In this document: one piece after another, positions 25,363-32,380 of the stretch
How the letters are laid out: the number at the start of each line of letters is the position of its first letter
Numbering within the stretch: the first letter of the stretch is position 1
DNA from: Streptomyces sp. SA15
GTDB lineage: Bacteria; Actinomycetota; Actinomycetes; Streptomycetales; Streptomycetaceae
Direction: 5' to 3'
Length of the DNA stretch: 64,000 bases
Assembly (NCBI RefSeq): GCF_002291145.1
Contig: NZ_NTGE01000017.1
Location: forward strand, 1 to 64,000
Notes under the pieces: model-generated
What the model was told of the DNA's origin: nothing
Databases searched by the model: none
What the model saw: the letters and a program-made list of their open reading frames with translations, nothing else
Position numbers and translations under genes: made by a program

Positions 25363-26034
25363 ATGGCTCAGCCGCAGAAGAAGGAACTGGTGGCGGCCCT
25401 GCTGGACCGGTACGGCCGACACAGCCTCGCTGAAGAGGCAGAGATCCACCTCAAGAACCAGCCGCACGCGATGTTCCAGTTGCTGCAGCTGGCGCTGCTG
25501 ATGGACGCGAGAGTGGCCCCCGAAACAGCCGTACGCACGTTCATGACCCTGCGCGGTCGCAACTGGTCGACCGCGGGAAAGGTACGGGCGGCCGGGACCA
25601 CGAAGATCGCGGAGATGCTGGCCGACGCCGGGTACCCCGAAGGCGACCGAAAGCGCATCTCCACGGCTATGACCGATGCGGCACTGCACCTGCAAGAAGA
25701 TCATGGAGGCGACCTCGGCGAACTGCGCCAGGACGCGGAAAACGACCCGCAGCGGGAACGGGAACTGCTCCGGCACTTCGCCAGCGTGGATGACGACGTG
25801 GTGGATGCCTTCTTCCGGGAGGCCCAGCTGCTGTGGCAGGAGCTGAGCCCGTTCGCGGACAAGAAGGCGCTCGACGCAGCCGACCGGCTCGCCTTGGGCA
25901 AGGATGCGGACTCCCTGCGTTCCCTCGTGGATGACGACCGGCAATTCGTACGGCTCATCGACTCACTGGTGAGGATCCGACACGAGGCGGACGGCTACCA
26001 GAAGGTGCGCGAGCTGGCCGGCCAAAAGGGCTGA
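25363..26034 (+). CDS. Hypothetical all-helical protein (HhH endonuclease-like length and pattern)
   Basis: 223 aa, no cysteine cluster, no membrane segment. It begins MAQPQKKELVAALLDRYGRH and contains NQPHAMFQLLQLALLMDARV, then VRTFMTLRGRNWSTAGKVRA and KIAEMLADAGYP. The order, a helical start then a K-x-A-x-M-L segment, resembles the front of endonuclease III-like folds, but the helix-hairpin-helix, catalytic Lys/Asp and FeS cysteines are not evident. It may be a non-catalytic relative or an unrelated family. ATG at 25363 after GAGGATG. The intergenic DNA before it (25050-25362) holds no clear gene. Confidence 0.65.
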   Translation: MAQPQKKELVAALLDRYGRHSLAEEAEIHLKNQPHAMFQLLQLALLMDARVAPETAVRTFMTLRGRNWSTAGKVRAAGTTKIAEMLADAGYPEGDRKRISTAMTDAALHLQEDHGGDLGELRQDAENDPQRERELLRHFASVDDDVVDAFFREAQLLWQELSPFADKKALDAADRLALGKDADSLRSLVDDDRQFVRLIDSLVRIRHEADGYQKVRELAGQKG

Positions 26035-26170
26035 GTTCCTCGGCGCTCTCGGAATGCTGGACAACGCTGGGGGCCGCCGCCGCGCAGCCCGATGCGGGAT
26101 GCCCGGTGCCCGGTGCCCGATGGCTGAGCGGGCCGGGACCGGGGACCCGCCATCAGCCCGGGACCGGCCA

Positions 26171-26725
26171 TCAGGTGGCGGATCCGCCTCCGACCGCCAT
26201 GACAGCATCGTCGATCCGGTCGGCGAGGTCGAGGTCGAGCGGGGTCACGGCTTGCACCGAGCGGGTCTGGACGGTGAAACGCACCCCGTCGCCCGTCTGC
26301 TGGGTCAGGGGCCGGTGGCCGAGTTCGTCGGCGGCCCGCTCCACCTGGGTCAGCAGCAGTTGAACGCGGTCGACGGGAAGCGCCACCGTACGGGACAGCT
26401 CGTGGGTGTCGCCGGTCCAGCCGGGGCGCTGCCGTAGTGCGGCGGGGACCTCCGCGTCGCTGAGCGGCCTCGGGGCGTCCGTGGCGCGGCTCGACCGCTC
26501 GGGAAGCGGGTCGGGTTCGGTGAACAGCGTGCCGAATTCGTCGGGCAGGCAGCTGCGCAGGTCAGCCATCAAGCTGATGTCATCGGCCGTGACACGCGAG
26601 ACCACGGTCTGCGCCAGGAAGAGCGCCTGCTCAGGCGTCCCGCCCGCGGGCTTGGCGACCTCGGCCAGCAAATCGCTCAGCCGCCCGGCGGGTTTTTCCC
26701 CTCGATCACCGCTGCCGGAGACCAC
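26171..26725 (-). CDS. DUF2267 - pterin-4a-carbinolamine dehydratase-like fusion, 5' end uncertain
   Basis: The first half (RLSDLLAEVAKPAGGTPEQA ... DLRSCLPDEFGTLFTEPDPL) is a DUF2267 half-domain. The second half begins RPLSDAEVPAALRQRPGWTG and matches pterin carbinolamine dehydratase (usually RPLSDEEV...LPGW), ending LDLDLADRIDDAV. The family active site HHP is replaced by HRP (ADELGHRPLTQQ), so dehydratase activity is doubtful. No ribosome site precedes any start. A GTG at 26723-26725 is the last possible one, and DNA beyond about 26700 reads as a different gene on the + strand, so the 5' end appears lost by rearrangement. Confidence 0.6.
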   Translation of the reverse strand: MVSGSGDRGEKPAGRLSDLLAEVAKPAGGTPEQALFLAQTVVSRVTADDISLMADLRSCLPDEFGTLFTEPDPLPERSSRATDAPRPLSDAEVPAALRQRPGWTGDTHELSRTVALPVDRVQLLLTQVERAADELGHRPLTQQTGDGVRFTVQTRSVQAVTPLDLDLADRIDDAVMAVGGGSAT

Positions 26726-26863
26726 AGCAACTACGTCCCCACCCGCCTGGCCGACCGTTACGACGTCTTCTGCCACCTCGACCACACGACGGCACTCATC
26801 CCGCTGCACCCCGACCGCCCCGGCGCGGGCGAGGAAGAAGAGACGTGGCCCACCGGCATGTGA
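26705..26863 (+). pseudogene. C-terminal gene fragment, family not identified
   Basis: A 52-residue plus-strand frame: ITAAGDHSNYVPTRLADRYD then VFCHLDHTTALIPLHPDRPG and an acidic tail, ending TGA 26861-26863. The composition is that of a folded protein end, but no start exists because the upstream DNA is the oppositely oriented DUF2267-dehydratase gene. I read it as the tail of a gene cut by the same rearrangement. Confidence 0.35.
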
Positions 26864-26979
26864 CCCACGCCCACCGCAGCGGACCGCCGATCTCCCGGGC
26901 ACAGCACATAGCGGGCGAAACAGACATGAATCGTGGAATACGTGGTAGTCCGGGCAGCGACGCCTGCACGACGATACGA

Positions 26980-27177
26980 CGACACGACGACACGTTCCTC
27001 ACCGCGTCGCCCAGCGGGCGGGCGCGGACAAGGCCAAGGCCACCCACGAGGCCCGCACCGTCATGGAGCTCGTCGGCGAGGCCACCCAAGGGGCGTCTGA
27101 CCGACAAGGTCCGCCGGTCGCTGGACGACGAACTCGCCCGGATCCTCTTCGCGGGCAGCGGCGGCGGCATCACCTGA
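26980..27177 (+). pseudogene. Frameshifted DUF2267 paralogue, C-terminal half
   Basis: Read with two frame changes it gives DDTFLT / RVAQRAGADKAKATHEARTV, MELVGEATQG / RLTDKVRRSLDDELARILFA then GSGGGIT. This is nearly the same as the end of the DUF2267 protein at 1514-1927 (RVAQRAGADTAKATHEARSV ... SLDDELARILFAGS). One base is missing near 27003 (ACCGCGTC for ACCCGCGTC) and one extra near 27092 (CCAAGGGGCG). The N-terminal half is absent. Non-functional duplicate. Confidence 0.75.
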
Positions 27178-27301
27178 CACACATGCGCTGCTCCTGTGAC
27201 CGATCCGGGCGCCCCGGACTCGGCAACAGGGACGGCACCACAACCGAGACGACCGCCGGAGCGTGGGCGGCGGACGACGAGACCTCGGGAGGCGAGGAAC
27301 C

Positions 27302-27463
27302 GTGACCGCGAAAGCCGGCGAGAAGGCCCAGAAGACAGGCGACTTCTACTGCGCCAAGTGTGACGAGAAAGTCCATGTGAAGCAGGGCGACAAGATCCCC
27401 GCATGCCCCAACGGCCACAAGGAGTTCTCGACGCGCCGGAACGAGCCGGACACCAAGTCGTGA
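27302..27463 (+). CDS. Small zinc-ribbon protein, 53 aa
   Basis: GTG start after GGGAGGCGAGGAACC. Sequence: MTAKAGEKAQKTGDFYCAKC then DEKVHVKQGDKIPACPNGHK. The C-x2-C and C-x3-H spacing forms a probable one-zinc rubredoxin/zinc-ribbon-like knuckle. It is Lys-rich, unlike the Arg-rich false frames around it. Such tiny zinc-ribbon proteins are common in Streptomyces stress islands. Role unknown; may bind nucleic acid or a partner protein. Confidence 0.75.
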   Translation: MTAKAGEKAQKTGDFYCAKCDEKVHVKQGDKIPACPNGHKEFSTRRNEPDTKS

Positions 27464-27706
27464 ACGCATGTTCGGGCAGAGCCGTGGAGCGACGGTCGAC
27501 AGAGCCCCCGGAGCAAGCAGTGGCGAACCGGGCGGTGAGATGAGGACCAGCGAGCGATCACAAGGGGTCTTCGTGACAGACCCTGCGAGGACAAGGCCAT
27601 CCGCGGTGTCACCGCCTGCCTCAAGACCTGCTGACCATGCTGTTCCTGAACGTGGACGCAGCAACCCGCTCGCCTCGCGCGGAGGCCGGCTCGCGCCCTG
27701 CCTGCT

Positions 27707-27880
27707 TCAGGTGTGGCGGCGCAGGACGAAACGGCGTTGGCCCAGGGCACACCCCTGACCCCAGACGACGTACCGAACTCCCGGCCCGTTGACGGCATTT
27801 CGGGGGACGACGGCGTGCAGCCACCACAGCGTGCCCAGCCCGCTCACCTGCCACAGGCGGTCCTGCTCATTCCCGGACGA
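27707..27880 (-). pseudogene. Possible fragment of a radical-SAM activase-like gene
   Basis: A minus-strand frame reads QDRLWQVSGLGTLWWLHAVV then PRNAVNGPGVRYVVWGQGCA and LGQRRFVLRRHT before its stop at 27707. The GPG-x-R-x-VVWxQGC start is typical of NrdG/4Fe-4S single-cluster radical-SAM proteins, where C-x-x-C-x-x-C cysteines should follow; here only the first Cys remains. The piece is short and lacks a start. Tentative. Confidence 0.3.
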
Positions 27881-27885
27881 GGCGG

Positions 27886-28689
27886 TCAGATGACGTTGAC
27901 GGCGTCGAGGAGATGGGCGGCGAGTTCGGTGTCGCCGGTGACGGTCACGTCGTGGTCGCGCCATGATGACCGCTGGGTGCCCCAGTCGGGGAAGGTCAGC
28001 GCGGGGGCGGTGACGTGCGCGGCGACTGGGCCGTTGGACGGGGCCAGCACGCCTGCCTCGTCGATCCACCATGTTCCGCCGCCGGGGCCGGTGAGCGTCA
28101 AAGCGACACGGGCGTCGAGCCCGGCGACCGGCGCCTGTCCGACCTGATTGCTGAGTACGGCGAGCATCCACGTCAAGACCGCTCGCATCCGGTCGGCGTC
28201 GGTGGCCGGCGTGGGCCGGCCGAGTGCTGGGGCCATGTCATGGCGCAGGTGCGTGTGGTGGTCGAAGACGAGGGCGCCGCCGATCAGCAGGCCCAGGGGA
28301 TAGCGTCCGAGTTCGACGAGCGGTATGCGTAGCCGAGTGGCGGGGGTGCGTCGGATGAGGTCGAGGAGCGTGGTGGCTCGGCGGGTGGCGCGGATGTACT
28401 CGGCCATGACCTGTGCCCGGCTCCAGCCGCGTCGTCGGTCGACGGGGCCTTCGTTGAGTTGTTCGAGGCTGGTGGCGCGGAGCGTGTCCAGACCGGGGGG
28501 TGTGTAGCAGTTCCTTGCTGTCGCGCCGATGTGGGCGACGACGTCGGCGATGCGCCATCCCGCCGCGGCGCTGGGTGCCGCCCATTCCACATCGCTGAGG
28601 CTGCTGGTGAAGTCGAGCATCTCGGTGCGTTCGGCGCTCAGGGCGGCGCCGATGTTCCGCAGGTCCGCTGCGGGGAGGCGATCGGTCAT
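27886..28689 (-). CDS. Maleylpyruvate isomerase family mycothiol-dependent protein
   Basis: 267 aa. The N-terminal DinB-like four-helix domain has LSDVEWAAPSAAAGWRIADV VAHIGATARN, with His about 52 as a metal ligand, and the later H-x3-H (FDHHTHLRHDM, about 140-150) completing the usual metal triad. The C-terminal domain (about 185-267) has VALTLTGPGGGTWWIDE and VTVTGDTELAAHLLDAV like SCP2/MDMPI-C. Family members use mycothiol, the actinobacterial thiol, as cofactor or donor. ATG follows AGAGAAGAG. Role may be detoxification. Confidence 0.85.
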   Translation of the reverse strand: MTDRLPAADLRNIGAALSAERTEMLDFTSSLSDVEWAAPSAAAGWRIADVVAHIGATARNCYTPPGLDTLRATSLEQLNEGPVDRRRGWSRAQVMAEYIRATRRATTLLDLIRRTPATRLRIPLVELGRYPLGLLIGGALVFDHHTHLRHDMAPALGRPTPATDADRMRAVLTWMLAVLSNQVGQAPVAGLDARVALTLTGPGGGTWWIDEAGVLAPSNGPVAAHVTAPALTFPDWGTQRSSWRDHDVTVTGDTELAAHLLDAVNVI

Positions 28690-28822
28690 GCCGTTCTCTT
28701 CTCTCGGAGGAACTCCGTGTCATCCGGGTCCGCGCCCGCCATCGGCGCCCCCGGATCAAGTGCTGAGGGCCGCGGCTGCACCGATGGTCCCCACGCCCGT
28801 GGCGGTCTGGCGATGAGTGGAG

Positions 28823-29058
28823 CTACGCGTGCATGGCGCGTCGTGCCATCCAGCCCATCGCGCGGACGACCAGGCGCCGTGGCAGGAACTTGCCGGCGAG
28901 GGCGAGGCGGCGGCCAGGCTCTGAAGCCGGTCCGCCCGGCGGGCGACGAGCACCAGGTTCGCGCCGCGGCGGGCCAGCTGGTGTGCGAACTCCGCGCCGA
29001 GGCCGGAGCTGGCTCCGGTGACGATGACGGTCTGGTGGCGATAGTCGATCCCTGTCAC
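28823..29058 (-). pseudogene. SDR oxidoreductase remnant with internal deletion
   Basis: GTG 29056-29058 opens [20 protein letters not shown] then [20 protein letters not shown] and RADRLQSLA. At about 28.91 kb the frame changes and [29 protein letters not shown] finishes the protein, which resembles the C-terminal tail of the same kind of SDR. The middle (about 190 residues, including the catalytic Tyr-Lys) is deleted. It faces the tetR gene across a palindrome, so it was probably that regulator's target. Confidence 0.7.
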
Positions 29059-29080
29059 GCCATACACCTTACGCACGCCC

Positions 29081-29095
29081 TTGCACTCAGTGCAA
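29081..29095. promoter_or_regulatory. TetR-type operator
   Basis: Perfect palindrome TTGCACT-C-AGTGCAA centred between the divergent SDR remnant and the tetR gene, 36 bases before the tetR start. On the minus strand TTGCAC can also serve as a -35 for the SDR remnant. Expected to be bound by the adjacent TetR protein. Confidence 0.7.
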
Positions 29096-29131
29096 ATTTC
29101 CATATCGAGTGAATGCTTGTACCATCGATGC

Positions 29132-29722
29132 ATGGCCCGGAAACAGACATCCATTCGTGAGCAGACCCGCTCCGTGGTCCGATCCCTGCTCGCCCGGACC
29201 GCCGTCGAGCTGTTCGCCGCCCAGGGGTACGACAACACGACACTGGGGGAGGTCGCCGCCGCAGCGGGTGTCTCCCGGCGGACCCTGTTCAACTACTTCC
29301 CCAGCAAGGAAGACCTCGCGCTCGGCGGCCTGTCCGAACAGGGCGAACTGATCGCGGAGCGCTTCGCGCAGCGCCCGGCCGACGAGGACTGCTGGGCGTC
29401 GCTGCGCGCGGCGTTCCAGGTGATCGAGGAGATCGAGACCACCCCCGAGCACCGCCTCGAGCTGGTCACCCTCCTGTTCGACAACGAGTCGCTGCGCGCC
29501 GGCCACGCCGAGAAGCAGGCTCGCTGGCAAGACCTGCTCACACCACTGATCGAGCCGCGACTGCCCGACTCCGACCACCGCGCCCTCCAGGCGCGCGCGA
29601 TCGCAGCCGCGGCGATCACCTGCCTACAGGCAGCGAACCAGGAGTGGGCGCGCCTCGGCGGGCGGGTCGACCTGTTCGACCTCTACGACACAGCCGTGCA
29701 GGCCATTCGCCGACCAGCCTGA
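29132..29722 (+). CDS. TetR family transcriptional regulator
   Basis: 196 aa. N-terminal helix-turn-helix: [40 protein letters not shown] (about 22-62), the classic TetR pattern with the YFPSKE recognition end. The ligand-binding domain is helical and acidic and ends [15 protein letters not shown]. The start chosen is [11 protein letters not shown]; an upstream in-frame ATG would overlap the operator region. It probably represses itself and the divergent SDR gene, which is now broken, so its present targets are unclear. Confidence 0.9.
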   Translation: MARKQTSIREQTRSVVRSLLARTAVELFAAQGYDNTTLGEVAAAAGVSRRTLFNYFPSKEDLALGGLSEQGELIAERFAQRPADEDCWASLRAAFQVIEEIETTPEHRLELVTLLFDNESLRAGHAEKQARWQDLLTPLIEPRLPDSDHRALQARAIAAAAITCLQAANQEWARLGGRVDLFDLYDTAVQAIRRPA

Positions 29723-29723
29723 A

Positions 29724-29938
29724 GCCCGGCCGAGGTCGCCCAGCGGGCAGGGAACAGCGTCGAGGTCCTGCTGAGCCGGTACGCGAAGTGCCTGTACGAC
29801 CGGCAGTCCATCAATAACCAGCGCATCGAAGGGCTGCTGAACTGGGCGGGACTTCCTCGGCAGGAGCACTCCGCGGATTTTGAGCTCAAGCACGGTAGTT
29901 GTCACATAGGCAGGCGTGTTGTCACGGACTGTGGTTGA
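29724..29938 (+). pseudogene. C-terminal fragment of a tyrosine recombinase (integrase)
   Basis: From just after the tetR stop the frame reads SPAEVAQRAGNSVEVLLSRY AKCLYDRQSINNQRIEGLL. This is the C-terminal end of Streptomyces-type tyrosine integrases: box with GNSVEVLLSRYAK contains the nucleophile Tyr. It lacks everything before ADP-x-EVA. The missing preceding part is present 4 kb to the right (33650-33935), on the same strand, and stops at exactly the same place (GADP). Confidence 0.8.
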
Positions 29939-29960
29939 ACGCCACGGTTGGCCGCTGAGC

Positions 29961-30020
29961 CGGGACACGGTAGTTGGAACCTGGCCACGGGAGTTGGAAC
30001 CTGGCCACGGGAGTTGGAAC
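29961..30020. repeat. 20-bp tandem repeat, three copies
   Basis: Unit CTGGCCACGGGAGTTGGAAC at 29981-30000 and 30001-30020, with a degenerate first copy at 29961-29980. The core ACGGTAGTTG also occurs at about 29890. It lies between the integrase tail and the hypothetical gene at 30066. Could be a remnant of a mobile-element control or attachment region. Confidence 0.75.
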
Positions 30021-30065
30021 CAGCGTCGGGGCGGCAGGCGGGGGCGGCACCGATAGAGTCGGCTG

Positions 30066-30476
30066 GTGACCGAGCGCATTGTCCAGCCGTCCCTGCCGAC
30101 CCGAGATCAACTCTGCGCTCTGCGTGACTTCGTTCATGGGCGGAGTTACTCCGCGGGTTCGGTTGCCATTCGGCTTCCCGGTGAACCGCCTCATGCTGCG
30201 GACTCGAGTGTGGCCGATGTGGCCCGTGCCTCGGGCGCCCTGTATGACGTCACCAACGTCCTCTGCAAGCGGCTGTTCGCCGAAATCGACACTGGTCAGC
30301 CCGGCGTCGCTGCCGAGCTCGCGTGGGAGGCGCTTCTCGCGATCTCAGACACTTGGCGAGATGCGCCCAATGTGCCCGCTGAGCTGCGGAAGCTGGTATT
30401 TGATGCTGCCCTGCGGCGGGTCACGCCACCGCGTTCAGCAGGTCGGCCACTACCTCCGGCCTCTCGAGTGAGATGA
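30066..30476 (+). CDS. Hypothetical protein, probably 3'-truncated
   Basis: 136 aa from a GTG: MTERIVQPSLPTRDQLCALR DFVHGRSYSAGSV... helical, with DVARASGALYDVTNVLCKRL and AELAWEALLAISDTWRDAPN. From about residue 118 (VTPPRSAGRPLPP) the sequence is antisense to the hydrolase tail that overlaps it by 56 bases, so the natural C-terminus seems lost at a junction near 30420. No family recognised. It sits inside the segment bounded by the integrase halves. Confidence 0.5.
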   Translation: MTERIVQPSLPTRDQLCALRDFVHGRSYSAGSVAIRLPGEPPHAADSSVADVARASGALYDVTNVLCKRLFAEIDTGQPGVAAELAWEALLAISDTWRDAPNVPAELRKLVFDAALRRVTPPRSAGRPLPPASRVR

Positions 30477-31299
30477 AGTGGTCCGTTCCCGGCAGCTGCG
30501 TGAAATCGGCGGCAGGCAGCAGCTTCCTGTTGGCTTCCCGGTCCGACGGCCGGGACCAGTCGTTCTCCCCGTAGACGAGGTGGACGGGGGCCTTGACCTC
30601 GGGGTAGCGCGAGCGGGCCGCGATAAGGCTGGGCATGCTCCGGTACAAGGCGCGGGCAACGGTGGGGTAGCCGGGACGCCTGCCTACCTGGAGGAGCTCG
30701 TCCAGGTAGTCCTCCCGGAAAGCGGTCTTGTCACCCACGCCGCCCTGCAGAATCCTGCGAAGAACGGGCTTGGGCTCCTGCTGGGCGATCACCCGGCCCA
30801 CCCCCGGAGTGATGATCCCGCCTATCACCACACTAGCGAGGACACTGGACCGGGCGATTCCGTCGCGGTAGTCGTACGCATTCACCGCAACGACGCGCCG
30901 TACCCGCTCCGGCAGATCGGCCGCGGCGGTCAGGGCGAGCACCGCACCCAACGACTCCCCGACCAACGTCACGTCATGGAGGTCGAGTTCGGTCAGGAGC
31001 CGCTCCACGCCCGCGCGCATCGCCGGCTCGTCGTACGAGGCACCGGGCACGATCTCGGAGTAGCCCATCCCCGGTAGATCGAGGGCGTACACGGTGTACT
31101 GGTCCGAGACCAGGGGGATGAGGAAGCGGAAGTGCTCGGCCTGCGTTCGCACGGTGTGCAGCAGGACCAGGGGAGCACCGGTGCCCGCCTTGAGGTAGCG
31201 CAGCGTTCCCTCGCGGCTGTGGCGTCCTCCGCGCGGGGCGATGGTGTGGCTGGTGGTCCCCGGAATGTGAATCGTGGGACGTGACTCTTGGTTGGGCAT
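30421..31299 (-). CDS. Alpha/beta hydrolase
   Basis: 292 aa. Motifs: GAPLVLLHTVRTQAEHFRFL (HT replaces the usual HG oxyanion pair), ALDLPGMGYSEIVPGASYDE, nucleophile elbow LVGESLGAVLALTAAADLPE (G-E-S-L-G), acid LVYGENDWSRPSDREANRKL and His in LPGTDHFISLERPEVVADLL. A haloalkane-dehalogenase/epoxide-hydrolase-like branch is possible. ATG follows AAGGAG. Downstream in direction of transcription it runs into the hypothetical gene at 30066-30476. Part of the segment with the paired palindromic promoters. Confidence 0.85.
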   Translation of the reverse strand: MPNQESRPTIHIPGTTSHTIAPRGGRHSREGTLRYLKAGTGAPLVLLHTVRTQAEHFRFLIPLVSDQYTVYALDLPGMGYSEIVPGASYDEPAMRAGVERLLTELDLHDVTLVGESLGAVLALTAAADLPERVRRVVAVNAYDYRDGIARSSVLASVVIGGIITPGVGRVIAQQEPKPVLRRILQGGVGDKTAFREDYLDELLQVGRRPGYPTVARALYRSMPSLIAARSRYPEVKAPVHLVYGENDWSRPSDREANRKLLPAADFTQLPGTDHFISLERPEVVADLLNAVA

Positions 31300-31409
31300 C
31301 TCGCCGGCTCCTTGGGTGTGAACTGCGAATAGGTGACCTTGTGCGGCCCGGCAGGGAGGGTGCTGACGCCTGTGGCGCGCGGCCGGCGGCCCTCGCTCTG
31401 GTCCGCGAC

Positions 31410-31577
31410 CTACTTCGACAACTGGGCGTACAGTCCGGCCAGGTCCCAGGGCAGGCCCGCCTTGACCTGTCGCGAGACGTCGTCGGCGAGCACCTCGTAC
31501 GCTCCCGTCTCGACGCCGTCGAGGGCGAGGGAGGCGACGTCACGAGGGTCGAACTTGGGTGTGTCGACACCCGCCAA
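31410..31577 (-). pseudogene. C-terminal remnant of an SDR oxidoreductase behind an intact operator-promoter
   Basis: The frame reads LAGVDTPKFDPRDVASLALD then GVETGAYEVLADDVSRQVKA GLPWDLAGLYAQLSK and stop. This is the characteristic tail of a group of actinobacterial SDRs (DP-x-DVA-x-ALDG-x-E-x-G-x-xEVLAD). Only about 55 residues remain, starting right next to the operator-promoter. The Rossmann and catalytic parts are gone, so a large in-place deletion joined the promoter to the last codons. Confidence 0.7.
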
Positions 31578-31580
31578 CGA

Positions 31581-31629
31581 GAAACCGATCGGTTTCCATC
31601 ACAGTAAACCGATCGATTTCTGGGCGCAA
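31581..31629 (-). promoter_or_regulatory. Promoter with paired 16-bp palindromic operators (copy 1)
   Basis: Minus strand: -35 TTGCGC (31624-31629), 17-bp spacer, -10 TACTGT (31601-31606). Palindrome GAAACCGATCGGTTTC (31581-31596) lies just downstream of the -10. A second, AAACCGATCGATTT (31606-31619), lies in the spacer. Centres are 24 bp apart. The same architecture recurs at 32227-32276. Confidence 0.8.
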
Positions 31630-31799
31630 GCTCAAGCAGGAACCGATCCCCGGCTGCCGTCACTCGCTGACCGCAGGTCGATCCGCGATCAGCGGGCCGG
31701 CGTTCGGCCGCCGTCGGGGTCGACGCGTCCGCCCGTGATTTGTGGGCCGTGTGGTGCGGGAACTTCGCAGCGTCGGCGGGATCTCAGTGCCCAGGCTCG

Positions 31800-32185
31800 T
31801 GAGGTCGTCGAGGCGCCACTGCCTGAGGTTGAGGTGCTGGGCATCGACGAGACCAGCCGGGGCCGTCCGCGCTGGGAACAGGACCCCGACACCGGCACGT
31901 GGCAGCTGGTGCGCGACCGGTGGCACATCGCTTTGTCGACGCGCTCGGAACCGGAGGTTTGCTGGGCCAGGTCAAGGGCCGTACCGCCGTCGGCGTGCTG
32001 GCCTGGTTCGCGGCCACCCCGCTCACCTGGAGAAAGAACATCCGGTGCGTCGCGATGGTCCTCGCCGTGGCTGTTGTCGGCGCCAGCCGCGAAGTCGGCC
32101 ACCTCCGCCTTCGGCTTCCGCAACGCCGACAACCAACGACTGTGCACACGCTGCGTAATCGCCCGCCGTGCCTGCGGACACCTCA
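31800..32185 (+). pseudogene. ISL3-family transposase remnant
   Basis: Three consecutive pieces in different frames: VLGIDETSRGRPRWEQDPDT with WQLVRDRWHIAL, then HRFVDALGTGGLLGQVKGRT with VLAWFAATPLTWRKNIRCVA, then FGFRNADNQRLCTRCVIARR with GHLSTAQLR. They match successive parts of ISL3 transposases (LGIDE-x-RRGRPRW..., WL-x-x-QP-x-W..., GFRNP-x-NQRLRTRC). The middle of the DDE domain is deleted. No terminal inverted repeats were identified. Confidence 0.75.
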
Positions 32186-32226
32186 GCACCGCTCAACTCC
32201 GAAGACCCGGATACCCGGGCGGGCGC

Positions 32227-32276
32227 TTGCCCTTTGGAAACCGATCGGTGTACTCTGTCTGAAACCGATCGGTTTC
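32227..32276 (+). promoter_or_regulatory. Promoter with paired 16-bp palindromic operators (copy 2)
   Basis: -35 TTGCCC (32227-32232), 18-bp spacer, -10 TACTCT (32251-32256). Operator GGAAACCGATCGGTGT (32236-32251 region, centre 32244/32245) lies in the spacer. Perfect palindrome GAAACCGATCGGTTTC (32261-32276) lies just after the -10. Centres are 24 bp apart, as at 31581-31619. It serves the NmrA-like gene starting at 32381. A TetR-type regulator is likely. Confidence 0.85.
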
Positions 32277-32380
32277 CTAGGCGGGTGATTGATCGCCAAA
32301 CTGATGTAGAGATCAGTCTCGAAAACGCCGCGTCCATCGCGTACTGATCGCGTGCGTACTCAACCTCTGGAGCAAAAGCC

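Noticed and set aside
31640..32230. Intact insertion sequence
   Set aside because: Transposase is in three frames with a deleted core, and no terminal inverted repeats or target duplications were found.
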